DNA of 64,000 nucleotides, taken from Emydura subglobosa. Lineage: Eukaryota > Chordata > Testudines > Chelidae. Under the pieces are notes generated by a model. It searched no databases. It saw only the letters and a program-made list of their open reading frames with translations, and had not been told where the DNA came from. Positions 49,901-58,748 of the stretch are shown here, piece after piece; position 1 is the first letter of the stretch; each line of letters starts with the position of its first letter. The position numbers and the translations under genes are program-made. The stretch is from contig ML679974.1 in the NCBI GenBank assembly GCA_007922225.1, positions 2,903,105 to 2,967,104 on the forward strand, in the 5' to 3' direction.

Positions 49901-52900
49901 ATTTATAGTTGTGTTAACTAAAAGATGTAAAAATTTCTGTTGAAATGCTGAACTGCACAGTTGATTGTGTTGAGATGCAAAAGGGATATAGAACAGAGGC
50001 AGAGAACAGGCAACAAATCTCTGTAATTCCCCTGAGCCGTAACCCTGGTTGAGGATGTCTTGGCAATGCACTATGGAGGAGAGAGAGATGCATCTTGAAG
50101 TTACAGTTAATGGTATTTGATTGTTCAAGAGGAGGCACATCATCAGATGTTGGCAGCTTTCTTCTGACTTCAGTGAGCCCAATTCTGAAAGGTGCTGAGT
50201 ACTTTCTGAGATATAATGAGCAGTCTTCAACTTCCATTTATATTAACAGGAGTTGAGGACCCTCTGCGCTTTGCAGAATCTGATACTATATGAATAGCTA
50301 AGTTGTGTACAATATATAAATTTAGAGGACTTGATTCCCAAACCTGTCAGGTGCTGAATATCCTCTTTCCCATTGAAATTGATGCATGCGCTGCTCAGCA
50401 CCTCAAAAATGGAAGATGTGACTATACTGTAAAATAAAGCTACCTGTAATTTTTCAACAGCTCAATGAAAAAATCAGTAATGCAATAGGATGGATGAGAA
50501 CAAAGAATTACATGCATACCTATTATTTTTACATGCATTGCAAAAAAGATAAAATAAAAAATTTCGGAAGGGAGAAAACAGCTGTGTTTCTGAAACCTAC
50601 AGCAGAGTTTATGCTGTAGGCCAGGCCAGGCGTGCATGCACTTTGAATAGCTTCATGTCAAAATCTCAGTTGTTTGATAGACTAGATTTTATTCGTTTAA
50701 CAAAATTTCATTATTTTAATGGATAAAGTTTGGTACTAGTGCTATGAAGTATTAAACGTCCTAAACACATTAATAATCTGGATGTTAGGTTTCTATATGT
50801 GAGCTTGTGTTGTTTGTGACTGACATGGACATAGATCTCCACAATGATTTCTTGACACAAGCCTACTAGAACTATGTTAATTTGAAAAACAACACCACTC
50901 ATCGGAAAGTGGAGATTAAAAGGTTAAGGAGTAACAGGATGGCAGAGATTTGGAATGGCCTAATGGAAATGTTCATGTACTGAAGTGGAAGTAAGCTTGG
51001 TTTCTGATAAGTGTCAACCACAGATACTTCCAAATCTTGAAAAGCCTAATTGTTGAAGGACTTGAATGTAGCTGATTCAAAATGATATGCATAAGTTAGT
51101 ATTATATTGCTATAGTAAAATTAAAGATTAATATGTGCAATAGATGATGGTTAAGTTTGCATGTATAATTCATGTATGTATACAACTATAATTAATCATC
51201 TCAAAAATATAATTCACTGTTGGGTTGAGGCCAAGGAATGTAAAGCTTCAGTTACAGAAGGGAAATTTTAGGCAGATATAAACTAGAGAAAAATAACTTA
51301 TAACGAAAGTCACATGGAGTTGGTTTAATACAGGAATATACAAAATGTGGCTGTTGGACTAAACGCTATGTTTCAATCTACTCTGCTGGTTGTGTAAAAT
51401 AACTCAGTCACGTCCTCCTTCCCCTGCGGCCTCATGGATCTATAGAGAACTAAATTCTCATAGCAATTTACTTATTTGTGGGCCCCTAATGATGTTCTAC
51501 AATGATAATCTACAATGATGTTAATTTAGATATCAGAGAAGCCATGGAGAAAATATAGGATTTCTGTAGAGCTTGAGAGTGGAGGATGTACTCTAAGATG
51601 TAAACTGAAAGACCCTGGTAAGGCTAGCTTTTATTATGGCCAGGGCCTAAGCATAATTTTTTCGGGCTAGTACAAATTTGTAATACGGGCTCCCTCCCAC
51701 ACACATACCACAATCCCTCATCTGATACATAGAATCTCATGAGCCATGGAAAAAGTTTTTATTCTGAAATTACAGTTACATATTCTACATTTCTGAAAAA
51801 TGCCCCCCTTTGCTATTTTTGTTTAACATAATACCCAGCCTGAGAGTCCTACAAGTTTGCTGACTATTTTGTATCTTTTTGGGTCATTATAAAGGTATTA
51901 TATCCTGTCAATGTCTTGATTTTTTTATTCTAATGAACCTATGTGACTGCAAACATTTTATAATTAGGCCAATTAACTTTAAAGCTTTATTTTTCTGGCC
52001 CTTTTCATTGCAAAATCATGAATTAGCCCCCCAAAGTCAATTTGTCTTGCAAGTTCACACTCAATAGACAAGATAGATTGGTGGCTTAACCGTTCTTTTC
52101 GGGCCACAAGCTTTGTGGCTTTTTCAGGCCACAAGCCTGGATCTTTGAAAAGACAAGAATCAGATAGTGTAGCACTACTCTCTCCTGCTTCTTGTAAACG
52201 TTCTGAATGTGGAGGTGCTAATGGTGATACTACTTGACTATCTTCAAGCATTAGATTGGAGTCACATGATGCATGTGCTGGCAGCTTTTCTTTGTCATCA
52301 ATTGCCAGTGCCACAGACACAGTCTCTATATTGAAATAATTTTCATCTTGATTTTGTTCATCTGCTTCCCTAGTTAATATATTGCCTGACTGCAGAAAGG
52401 CTTGTCTGATTTGAAAAACTGGAGGATAGATTGGTGTCCTTTAGCTCTTTTAGTTCCCTTTCTTTTACCTCCTTACATTTCTGGCTGCGTGATTTGAATT
52501 TATACCCACCACCAGACATGGCAGTATGGGGTGTGTGTCTGACTGTGAGTGAATGGGACACTTACTCACATATATTTTGGGCCTGCAAATCCTACCAGAA
52601 GAAGAAGCAGCAGCACTGGCTCCCACTGTCTTATGGTGCTTTGCTTTGCCCCTTTCACCAGCTGTTCCTCCCTCCTGCCTATGCACAAGGAACTCTGGGA
52701 CTGGTAGTTCTTGATCTTGATATGATAGACCACGTCACAGGGAGGAGCACAAATCTCTCTGTGTCTCAGTCTCAAACTACAAGTTCAAGTTTAATTGCAC
52801 AAGCACACACACTATTCTAGAGAAGCGCCTGGGCTGGGCCAGGAGGCCCAGCAACTCACTGTTCAGAATGTTCCTTGAGACTGCTCTAACACTGCTTCTG

Positions 52901-54418
52901 ATTGGCTCCAGCAAATCTCAAAAGAGCTGAACAATAGATGCATACATACAGGGAAATAAGTTTATATAAATATCCTCAGGCATGATCTACAATTTAGCCT
53001 CAATTTTTTCCTTATGATAATGGAGGTTGCAGCCTGGGCTGGGCTCCCCAGGGCCTCTGGGCCCTGGTAAAGTGTATCCCTTTTCCCCAACATGTGGGGG
53101 CCCTGATTATGGCTCCTTAAAACTACCAGATCAATCAGGAATACATAACTAACAGTGTCATTACTTTAAGATTACCATTGTCTATTAATGTCTGTGTTCC
53201 AATCCTACAGCCCTGCTTTCAATTCCTCCTGCACAGTTCCTAGTTTTTACATTACTGCCTCGTTCATCTTTCTTGCACTCTAATTTTCATGCCTAACCTG
53301 TTGCCTTCTACAGATAGAACAATCTTTCTTTGCACCCAAGCACACTCCACCTCAGAGCCAATTTCTTTCCTGAATCCTTTTACCATCTCCCCAGTAATTC
53401 TTTACAGCATCATTTTTCTGAATGATTATGATCCTTAGATGATACAGAACACAACTTCAGGGCAGGGAGTGAGTCTATTTGTAAAGCTGTGTACATTAAA
53501 GATTCTTTATTTTGCCATAAATATGTCACCAGTTTATATAGTTTGTTTAGTTACCTGGATAATGGTTTAATAAAACAACATTTTTATTTGAATGTGTTCT
53601 CTTTTTTAATGACTGCTTAAAAATGCAGCAACCTTCCAAAGATATGCAGTTCAGAAGTAAAACCTTTCTTCTGTGTTGAACTTGCTGTGTATATTCCCTT
53701 AGTTTTTGTGAACCATTAATTGAAGGGGTATATAAATGGACAGGGTTTTTTTTTTGTTTTGTTTTTGTTTTTGTTTTTTTAAACTACTTTTATGTATAAT
53801 TATGGTGGTAAAAATCAGAGTATAACTTGAAGTAAGTAATGTTGTACTGCCCTCTATTGTTTCATATTCTTACGATTTTAACAAAATACCAGTAGTTGAA
53901 TGGTTGTATGTAGTGATGTAGCTATTACGGTCCCAGGATGTTAGAGAAACAAGGTGGGTGAGGTAATATCTTTTTTATGGGACCAGTTCTGTAGGTGAAA
54001 GACAAGTTTTTGAGCTAACACAGAGTTCTTCGTTAGGTCTTGCTCAGGTCTGAAAAGGAGCTCTGTGTAAGCTCAAAAGCTTGTCTCTCACAAATGAAGT
54101 TGGTCCAATAAAAGATACTACTATCACAGATAAAAACTGTGAACCTCAGTCCCCGTCAGCAAACTTCTGAATTTTTAAATTTGTCCTTAGATTTTAAACC
54201 AGGTTTCAGATCAAAATGCCCACACAGAGAAACTATTTTGTTTGCTAATATCACTTAAGTAATTGGATTCCTTTGTTTGGTTTTGCCTTTGTTTAGCTGA
54301 AAACATTGGAGTTTGGTCTGTGACAATTAACTACTCTGCAATAGTGGGAGGAAATATTTAGTGTTTTAATTCTGAGGGCGCTTTAACAGCCCAGTCTTTG
54401 GAAAATTGGGTATTGTTG

Positions 54419-54450
<32 letters not shown>

Positions 54451-56951
54451 GGGCAGTCTCTAAGTTTTATTTTTGCAGAGGTCGGACACTTTTCAACAAG
54501 TGGTCAGTGTGAGACCCCGAAGGCATGCTGTCTTGCATATTTATACAAACACAAACAAAGAAATTATATATGCATAAATTCTTAATGCTTATTAGTACAC
54601 TCAAATTATTATTGTTATTACTATTAACATTACACTTTATACTTTTTTTAACTATAAACATATGCATAACATAAAAATAAGGGCAAAAGGTTTTAACTTA
54701 TTTATTAACATTGTCTAGACTATGTCTCAAGACTGCAAAAAACAAAAACTAAATTATAACTGACTCCTCGTTTCTTCTGTTAATCTTTCTTTCTGACCTT
54801 GGCAAGAATAAGCACCATAAACATATTAAAAAAAAGCGGGAGGGTAATTTCAACAGAAAGCAGAACACTAAAAACAACAAAATAAAGTAACTGTAGTTAA
54901 GCAACCAATTATTTTCTTTCAGTATTATAAAAAGATTGTTATTAAAGCACACTGTTTGGGTTGTTGCAGAATAGATATGGTATGTACTGACATCCTAATA
55001 TTTCATCTTGATTTATAGGCTTATTATAGTGATCAGTAGCAAGAGTGATATGACTTTGAAATTGCTGCAACATACTCTGTTTCATTAAATTGTAAGTGTG
55101 CTTTGACTACAGTCCATGTTGTAATGCTTCAAGGATGTGTCAACATGCATCAAGTCTCCATGTAACTTGAGGTAGCACAGCTTGCGTTGAAATTCAGGTG
55201 CCTGGAAGCGAAGTGGAGAGTACAGGAAAGACAGACATTTTTTAAACTCTACCATTTAAAAAACAAACACAGACATTCCTTTCCTTATTATACGCAACAT
55301 TGTTGATCTTCTTTGTGGTTTTAACATATGCTTTTGGGTTTATTTTATTGTAACCTCATTGTGATAAAATATATTTAGTGACATGCAGAAAATGTCAGTG
55401 GAATATGACTGAATTTTTTCCCCTCTTGAATGCTTTTATAAGGAACTGAATGCACTCCTGGGGCTAGTAATGAGACCCAGCCTTTTACAGTGTGGGGTAT
55501 GGCATGAATATGGATTAATTTTTTTAGAGGCATAAAGTAGTCAACGTTAGATGGCTTAGAAAATTACATTCTTAATATATAGAACAGATACAGAATGAGG
55601 TATAAACTTTTCCACACTGTCCCACCACTGTCTAAACCCTGACATGGAATGACCTCTGGAAGTGACTGGTCTCGCCTGCTTATTTAATCCTCACTATCTG
55701 TATGGAGACTGCCAGCAAGGATGTCAATTGTAACAATGGGTTTTTAAATTTACAAAATGTCAATTAATGACTGGATTTAAACCACCAGTTCACTTCCCAC
55801 AGGTCCCTGTACAGCTCTCAGTTGGTAATGAGTAATTTAATTAAATATGAAATTTGATAAGCATCAGGATTCGTGATACTTCGGGGAAGGCATTTCCCCA
55901 GAACTTTGAAACTTGAAATTGTGACTGTAAAATGTCAGCACACTAAATGTAATATGACTAAGAGTAAAATTCTCAAAAACACCTAAATCCCATCAATAGT
56001 CAGTGGGGCTTATGCACTTAAAAGTCTACCTCCTTTGGGAAATTTGGATTTAGGTGCTTTTGAAAATTTTACACTTAAATTTGCAACTAAAAGAGGTAGT
56101 ATTAAACAACTGCTACATTTTGCTTGGTTTTTTACATTGTTGGCTTTGTTTCCCATTAACTAATTTATGTCCTGTGCATACTACTTTAGGTAACCTTGAG
56201 AATGGAGATGGACATGAAAGTGCTGTTTTTGCAGTAGAACTGGCTCAGAGAGGATCTGAACTTCCTTATAGGTGAATCAAATTTAGATTTTCTAATTATA
56301 AAACAAAAATACTTAATGGTAAACAGGCACAAACAAAGTAAAGTTGGCATGCAAGCCATTATTACTCAGTACTTGAAACAAACCACTAATCAGATTAATT
56401 CTATGAACCTTTGGGTAGACAAATGCCAAAGTCCACACTTCCATATTTTCATAGTCGTCTTAATATTTTATATTATCTCTAATGATGTTAAAGGAGCCAT
56501 GTTAAATGGTGTCTGGATTTCATCTGTAGACTTTTTTTTTAAAGTCCTTTTTGCATCATATACTAGTCATATAGCTTGTCTATTTGAATATTAATATTTT
56601 CAATATTTATAAATTAAGTTCCATGTAGAAGTTATAGATAAGTAATTTGTTTTTTTTAAAAAAATCCAAATTAGTTTGTATTTAAATAAAAGGTGTTTTC
56701 CTTATTGTCAATGATTTCAGCATGTTAGCTTGAGTTATGCATATATAAGGTGAATAGAATGTGGTTGTTTAATTGTTTCTACTTCTACAAATCTTGCTTA
56801 TTAGTCTTTGAATTGAGCATTTTGTGTTTCTCTGGTCAATATTAATGACCTTCTGTCTTTTTAACTAGAGTGGATGTCAGTTCTCCTGTTCAAGTGAACG
56901 CTTTAAGCAATAAGTTGCCTTCAGCCTCTGTGCCAGAATCAATGACAATTA
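16086..56951 (+). CDS. SNX29: Sorting nexin 29, N-terminal ~470 residues, 11 coding exons, continues beyond window
   Basis: SNX29 (formerly RUNDC2A) is a phosphoinositide-binding sorting nexin of the endosomal/membrane-trafficking class, about 813 residues in human, with an N-terminal RUN domain, a middle coiled coil and a C-terminal PX domain. Eleven exons join in frame to 1411 coding bases. The product begins MSGLQNNDTKRQFLLERLLDAVKQ and carries the RUN domain over about residues 36-180 (exons 3-7). Exon 7 gives DLLKESTQNVTSLLKESTQG, as in mammals. Exons 8-11 give a lysine-rich then acidic, poorly conserved linker ending PSASVPESMTI. The coiled coil and PX domain must lie to the right of the window. 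Introns range from 70-fold of exon size to about 600 bp and carry most of the window's repeats. Confidence 0.97.
19202..19432. repeat. Long near-perfect hairpin (fold-back element)
   Basis: The left arm from 19202 (TACTTTTAGAGTGCATAATA and on) is the reverse complement of the right arm ending at 19432 (TATTATGCACTCTAAAAGTA), with only scattered differences over about 105 bp. A short A/T-rich loop lies near 19310-19330. It could be a fold-back MITE; no target duplication is obvious. Confidence 0.85.
20097..21015. other. Possible degraded transposon with GACTGGTCA-rich right end
   Basis: The right end (20930-21015) repeats TTTGACTGGTCA-like units. The left end near 20104-20125 has a loosely complementary GGCATTTGACCGTCC. 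Between them a minus-strand open frame at 20359-20754 (131 codons) ends in a hydrophobic stretch and matches nothing I know. This may be a decayed DNA element, but the evidence is weak. Confidence 0.25.
25661..25855. repeat. Palindromic repeat family, copy 1
   Basis: The left arm (GGTGGGTGAGGTAATAT, ACCAACTTCCGTTGGTGAGA, GACAAGCTTTTAAG) is mirrored by the right arm (CTCAAAAGCTTCTC, CAACAGAAGTTGGTCCAATA, ATTACCTCATCCATCTT). The tail reads TCTCTAATATTCTGGGACCA and ends ACAACAACACTG. Four more copies lie at 47262, 53928, 58640 and 60581. The inner part keeps a decayed hammerhead-like core. Confidence 0.8.
26014..26067 (+). repeat. 27-bp tandem duplication
   Basis: The unit beginning GTAAGTAAGATGTGACTA is present twice, starting at 26014 and 26041, with one difference (AAGTACC against ACGTACC), followed by a partial third unit. 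Each unit contains a GTAAGT donor-like string. It lies in SNX29 intron 1, about 400 bp before exon 2. Confidence 0.9.
26439..26503 (+). CDS. SNX29: SNX29 coding exon 2
   Basis: Acceptor AATTTTAG, donor GTAAGA; 65 bp, phase 1 to 0. It encodes GLQNNDTKRQFLLERLLDAVKQ joined to exon 1, nearly identical to human apart from one extra Thr. Confidence 0.96.
26504..28217 (+). other. SNX29: SNX29 intron 2
   Basis: 1.7 kb of AT-rich sequence with A- and T-runs. No repeat or exon could be named. Confidence 0.6.
28218..28270 (+). CDS. SNX29: SNX29 coding exon 3
   Basis: Acceptor TTATTACAG, donor GTAAAA; 53 bp, phase 0 to 2. It encodes CQIRFGGRKEIASDSDS, identical to the mammalian protein. The RUN domain begins within this exon. 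Confidence 0.96.
29682..30228. mobile_element. Putative MITE (about 550 bp)
   Basis: The left end GGCTTGTGTATACTACAAAT and right end CTAACTCTAGTGCAGCCCAG are roughly complementary. Internal AGGTTGATCTAC and TTGATCTAACT repeats occur near both ends, and GGAGCGCTTGCACCAACTG lies inside. The pattern matches a widespread sauropsid MITE I recognise by style; superfamily not assigned. Confidence 0.5.
30408..30605. mobile_element. Putative short MITE (about 200 bp)
   Basis: TGATCTACACTTACTGGG on the left faces CAGTGTAGACGTACCCAG on the right, giving short imperfect inverted ends around a non-coding, CpG-containing body with GTCGAC-type sites. It may be a second family related to the element just upstream. 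Confidence 0.45.
32846..32970 (+). CDS. SNX29: SNX29 coding exon 4 (RUN domain)
   Basis: Acceptor CTGTTGCAG, donor GTAATG; 125 bp, phase 2 to 1. It encodes VTCLCAQFEAVLQHGLK, RSRGLALTAAAIKQAAGF and SSKTET, almost identical to human, within the RUN domain. Confidence 0.97.
34685..34745. repeat. CR1/L3-like fragment
   Basis: The string ATACTGGATCAAACCAGTGG followed by TCCATCTTATTCAGTGTTCT closely follows a common amniote CR1/L3-family consensus segment. Only a short piece is preserved. Confidence 0.5.
35230..35800. repeat. CR1/L3-like repeat
   Basis: Successive strings match a well-known amniote CR1/L3-type repeat in order: GAGATGGGATGACCAGAACT, TATGTAGTGGCATTATGATG, a TGACTAACATTGTACATTAAG region, CAATTGTCTAGCTTTGTTAG and TTACAAAACTCCAGGGTAAT. 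There is no coding capacity. The clade within CR1/L3 is unresolved. Confidence 0.6.
37028..37208 (+). CDS. SNX29: SNX29 coding exon 5 (RUN domain core)
   Basis: Acceptor ATCTTGCAG, donor GTAATG; 181 bp, phase 1 to 2. It encodes EPVFWYYVREILNKHELQRF, then GRGRAWLRCALNEHSLERYV and HMLLAD. This is the most conserved part of the RUN domain. Confidence 0.97.
37769..38314. mobile_element. hAT-type non-autonomous element (546 bp)
   Basis: It starts CAGTGGTTCTCAAACT and ends GTTTGAGAACCACTG, a 15-bp inverted repeat of hAT type. Flanking octamers CAGTATAA and CCATAGAA agree at only five of eight positions. The GC-rich centre gives spurious ORFs on both strands. Confidence 0.85.
38990..39700. other. 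Unclassified repeat-like sequence before the LINE
   Basis: This stretch is less AT-rich than the intron around it. It includes strings such as GGAACACAGGGATCAGGGAG and GATCCACAGGAGGCACAGAC, and has an LTR-like look. I could not find paired ends or a duplicated copy in the window. Confidence 0.3.
39716..41390 (+). mobile_element. Degraded non-LTR retrotransposon (LINE) with reverse transcriptase, split by a MITE
   Basis: Broken frames show reverse-transcriptase motifs in order. QAGFRQEKSCRDQIVTL is near 39760. FKDFQKFFDTVNRTVLWKLL, the motif A region with the catalytic Asp, is near 39870. GELTKPFKITVGIRQRCH is near 40000. The catalytic FADD box (LDFADDIKLL) is at about 40152-40166. YLGSI and VLFYGTE blocks lie downstream. 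The C-terminal tail, with TW/WRR and AWEEVK-type spacing, resumes after the inserted MITE at 41167. The endonuclease domain and 5' part are missing. The motif set fits a non-LTR element related to RTE/CR1-type clades; I cannot place it exactly. Numerous stops and shifts make it long dead. Confidence 0.8.
40753..41166. mobile_element. hAT-type MITE, copy B (414 bp), nested in the LINE
   Basis: It shares length and sequence with copy A at 6889-7300. It starts CAGTGGTTCTCAACC and ends GGTTGAAAGCCACTG. The flanking octamers AGGTAGAA (40745-40752) and AGGTAGAT (41167-41174) match at seven of eight bases, the 8-bp duplication expected of hAT insertion. Confidence 0.93.
42072..42432. mobile_element. 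hAT-type MITE with perfect 8-bp target duplication
   Basis: It starts CAGGGGTGTCAAACTC and ends GTTTGACACCCCTG. The octamer GCCTAGAG stands on both sides (42064-42071 and 42433-42440). The body is non-coding and CpG-rich. The element at 14825 belongs to the same or a close family. Confidence 0.95.
42628..42698 (+). CDS. SNX29: SNX29 coding exon 6
   Basis: Acceptor AATCTGTAG, donor GTAAGC; 71 bp, phase 2 to 1. It encodes VFYEDWSFMMDEERSSMIPT followed by MAA, matching the mammalian YEDWSFVMDEERSSM. This is the C-terminal side of the RUN domain. Confidence 0.97.
43185..43252 (-). repeat. tRNA-derived SINE head
   Basis: On the minus strand, GGTCCAGTGGCTAGAGCATT resembles a pol III A box, and GGTTCAATTC about 35 bases on resembles a B box, with CCCAGACC between them as in an anticodon arm-derived spacer. 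The 5' and 3' parts needed for a functional tRNA cloverleaf are absent, so this is a SINE fragment, not a tRNA gene. Confidence 0.6.
43280..44420. repeat. Ancient interspersed repeat, class unresolved
   Basis: The opening GACAGTCCCTGCCCCAAAGA, preceded by a GTGCTAGCCACTGTACAAAC string, is a widespread amniote repeat signature. The continuation (AGGATAATGAGTTAGTTTTG, GTTTGTGAGAAAATTTAACA and so on) has the same old-repeat character. It is probably a LINE 3' region, but no coding remnant was found to prove it. Confidence 0.5.
44570..44818 (+). CDS. SNX29: SNX29 coding exon 7
   Basis: Acceptor TATCTAAAG, donor GTAAGC; 249 bp, phase 1 to 1. It encodes GLNSILFAINIDNKDLNGQS, DLLKESTQNVTSLLKESTQG, VSSLLREITASSAVSILIK and PDQDTDPLPVLSKNVSA. 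It is strongly conserved with mammals. Confidence 0.97.
46932..46996. repeat. Compound (GT)n(AG)n microsatellite
   Basis: About 24 GT units run directly into about 8 AG units. The purine-rich part continues as AAAAGGGGGCAGGGTGGGTG. Short ORFs crossing it are artefacts. Confidence 0.97.
47262..47395. repeat. Palindromic repeat family, copy 2 (shortened)
   Basis: GGTGGGTGAGGTAAAATCTT and the ATTGGACT motif face CAGAAGTAGGTCCAATAAAA and GATACTACCTC. The tail reads CTAATATCCTCTGATC and ends CTACAACAACACTGCA. The middle, with the hammerhead-like core, is missing in this copy. Confidence 0.75.
47820..48195 (+). CDS. SNX29: SNX29 coding exon 8 (basic/acidic linker)
   Basis: 376 bp, phase 1 to 2, with donor GTGAGT at 48196. 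It encodes DLKCRKDRKKKKRVTNIISF, then an acidic DEEEDEQ stretch and a Ser-rich, poorly conserved middle with QKLDVKSIDDEDIDENGDE near the end. The tandem acceptor CAGCAG allows a start at 47817 or 47820; the downstream choice gives the length that matches human (NVSAD). Confidence 0.95.
48196..48973 (+). other. SNX29: SNX29 intron 8
   Basis: 778 bp of AT-rich sequence. The short minus-strand open frame at 48378-48800 shows no similarity I recognise and is left uncalled. Confidence 0.6.
48974..49092 (+). CDS. SNX29: SNX29 coding exon 9
   Basis: Acceptor TTATTTAG, donor GTATGT; 119 bp, phase 2 to 1. It encodes PREGDICNSQICSWTPLQVL followed by NDNSDILFPVSAVGSYSQT. The W-x-PL-x-VL-x-DSDILFPVS pattern is that of human SNX29. 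Confidence 0.96.
51641..53105 (-). mobile_element. hAT transposon remnant (1465 bp) with perfect 8-bp target duplication
   Basis: It starts CAGGGCCTAAGC and ends GTGGGGGCCCTG, a short hAT-type inverted repeat. ATTATGGC stands on both sides (51633-51640 and 53106-53113). The minus strand carries the N-terminal part of a transposase. The catalytic hAT domain is gone, so the copy could only have moved with help in trans, or it has since lost its interior. Confidence 0.94.
51979..52532 (-). pseudogene. hAT transposase N-terminal fragment (TTF-type/ZMYM-like)
   Basis: Read on the minus strand from about 52520, MSGGGYKFKSRSQKCKEVKE is a lysine-rich start typical of hAT proteins related to ZMYM/TTF-type zinc-finger transposases. 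After a break, a second frame gives a Ser-rich linker and DPGLWPEK. The DPxLWP motif precedes the TTF zinc finger in this family. The zinc finger and the catalytic RNase-H-like domain are not found. This is a decayed coding fragment, not a host gene. Confidence 0.75.
53928..54125. repeat. Palindromic repeat family, copy 3 (opposite orientation)
   Basis: The tail, in reverse complement (GGTCCCAGGATGTTAGAGAA), lies at the left here. It is followed by GGTGGGTGAGGTAATATCTT, and the mirrored arm ends AAAAGATACTACT. The centre reads CTGAAAAGGAGCTCTGTGTA then AGCTCAAAAGCTTG. Confidence 0.8.
54423..55060 (-). pseudogene. Antisense processed retro-sequence (3' end with poly(A))
   Basis: A run of 28 T at 54423-54450 is, on the minus strand, a poly(A) tract. 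AATAAA lies about 15-20 bases upstream of it in the minus-strand sequence (plus-strand TTTATT near 54468). This is the layout of a reverse-transcribed polyadenylated RNA. The body is AT-rich, without coding frame, and the source RNA is not identified. The 5' limit given is arbitrary. Confidence 0.5.
55960..56073. repeat. Old fold-back repeat
   Basis: AAAATTCTCAAAAACACCTA on the left is mirrored by TAGGTGCTTTTGAAAATTTT on the right. The centre, CAATAGTCAGTGGGGCTTAT, is a degraded form of a common sauropsid palindromic repeat. Confidence 0.7.
56190..56271 (+). CDS. SNX29: SNX29 coding exon 10
   Basis: Acceptor CTACTTTAG, donor GTGAAT; 82 bp, phase 1 to 2. It encodes GNLENGDGHESAVFAVELAQ and RGSELPY. 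Only the start (LENG) is close to human, where this linker is also variable. Confidence 0.88.
56272..56868 (+). other. SNX29: SNX29 intron 10
   Basis: 597 bp of AT-rich sequence without recognised features. Confidence 0.6.
56869..56951 (+). CDS. SNX29: SNX29 coding exon 11
   Basis: Acceptor TTAACTAG, donor GTAAGT; 83 bp, phase 2 to 1. It encodes VDVSSPVQVNALSNKLPSAS then VPESMTI. The end PSASVPESMTI is identical to human. The next exon should open the coiled coil (SELRQ in human) and is not in the window. Confidence 0.94.
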
Positions 56952-58639
56952 GTAAGTACTTCCTTGAACCATTTAGATTGACAGTATGTGCTTTTTGGAA
57001 TTAGATTTTCAAGCTTTACTGACTTACAGTACATACTCACTTTCTTTCACCCTAAGATGTTTCCTGTGAGGCAAAGCCTTTGCTCTGATGAACACAGTAC
57101 TTCATTTTTGACCTGCTGGCTGTCAATGGGCATGAGAGTTGTGAGATGGTTCTGAATCTGCAGTTCCCAGCTAGCAGTTCACTGTGTTGCCAGAGTGACA
57201 CCAACCTTTTTACTTTAGAAACTACTCAAATACTGTCATATTAGAGATGTCTTTAACATTTATCAAAGTAATTGTTTAATTTGATAAAATACCACAAAAG
57301 AGCTGGGGGAGAGCTGATTTTAAGCAGTATGTTTTGTTGAGATACTATTTATTTTGCCTGTCATCTAGCACAGTGCAGAAAACCCCTCCATTTCAACAAT
57401 TGCCACTCATTCTATTGATTTGATATAGAAAAAATTCCAATCCTTCCCTGAGCACAAATATGACTGTTTATAAAAGCCCTCTGACTCCTTTCCATACTTC
57501 TCTCATGTTTCCACCCATTAGAGTGGAGTCAGAGGGGTCAACACAAGGGGCCTTGTACTCTGTGGGTTGAGATTAGAAATGAGGCTAGTAGAAGTTTAGT
57601 GGGGGTGGGGAACATATTTACATAGTCTCTAACGTTGCATCTCTGCAACCCCTTTTAAAAAGTCATTTAAAAAAAAAGTATCCTTTTTTTTCGGGCTGAT
57701 TTGTTCTGCAGTTACTTAAATAGGGCATCTAGTGTGCAACTGTTTGGCTGGCTCTGCAAACAGTTTTCCAAACGGGCTAGTGGACAAGGCCTGCTTCCTC
57801 AAACTCTGTCTTTATAACAGTATTTCATGATCACATTCAGGAGGACAGAAATAACACTAACAAATTTCATTTACACAAAAATGTACAATAGATTCTGCTT
57901 AATAGTAATCCTGATATTAGCAGCTTCTGGTTGACGACAACATGTTGCAGGGAACCAGTCCTATGTTGTTAACATTAATTCAGAAATGTGGATACCAGCA
58001 ATGGGATACTGCTTAACAGTAAGGCTAAGATTTTTTTTTCACAGGTATTTTTAGTAAAAGTCATGAGCAGGTCACGAGAAATAAAAATACATTCACAGAA
58101 GCCCATGACCTGTCTATGGGGAGGGGGATGGAGGCTGACTACTGGGGGCACTGACAGCCTGAGCCCCACCGCAGGGGTGTGCGTGAGCGGGCTGTCTGTC
58201 CAAGCAACCCTCCAACCTCTTGAAGCTCATCATAAGAAATAAGCTTCCCGCAGATCAGGATGCACCAATTTAGAGCAGCTCCAGATCCTGCCACAAGAAA
58301 AATGATAAAAGACAAAAATACTCTGCCACCTGTCTTTTCACAAATTAATCACTCTGCGTCTGACCTATCAGTCCTCATCCTGCACAATACTTTCAAAAGA
58401 CAAATCTGAGAGCTTAAATTCATTACTCTGCTAGACACTAAAAATCATGGATGGAACAGAAACACTGGATTTATGGCTTATTACAACAATCTGTAACCCT
58501 CTAACCCCCTCTTTTTGTCCTATCACTGTAGATATGTTAATGGGCCACGCTTCCATGGATGGTCCCTTATAATATGTGCTAATTACTTATGTTAAACTAT
58601 CTGTTCCACCTAGCATTTTGCTGTGACGCCGGGAATATC

Positions 58640-58748
58640 TTTCAAAGATCTGAAGAAGAGATCTGTGTGGCTTAAAAGCTTGTCTCTCACCCACAGCAGT
58701 TTGTCCAATAAAAGATACTACCTCACTCACCTTGTTTCTCTAAGTATT
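58640..58748. repeat. Palindromic repeat family, copy 4 (right half)
   Basis: It contains GATCTGAAGAAGAGATCTGT, then GCTTAAAAGCTTGTCTCTC, AATAAAAGATACTACCTCAC and CTTGTTTCTCTAAGTATT. Only the half after the centre is present; CTGAAGA at 58650-58656 is the best preserved core segment. Confidence 0.75.

Larger units (their letters stand above)
49093..56189 (+). other. SNX29: SNX29 intron 9
   Basis: 7.1 kb. It holds the hAT element at 51641-53105, palindromic repeat copy 3 at 53928-54125, an antisense poly(A)-bearing retro-sequence from 54423, and old fold-back repeats near 50340-50400 and 55960-56073. No additional exon is recognised. Confidence 0.65.
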
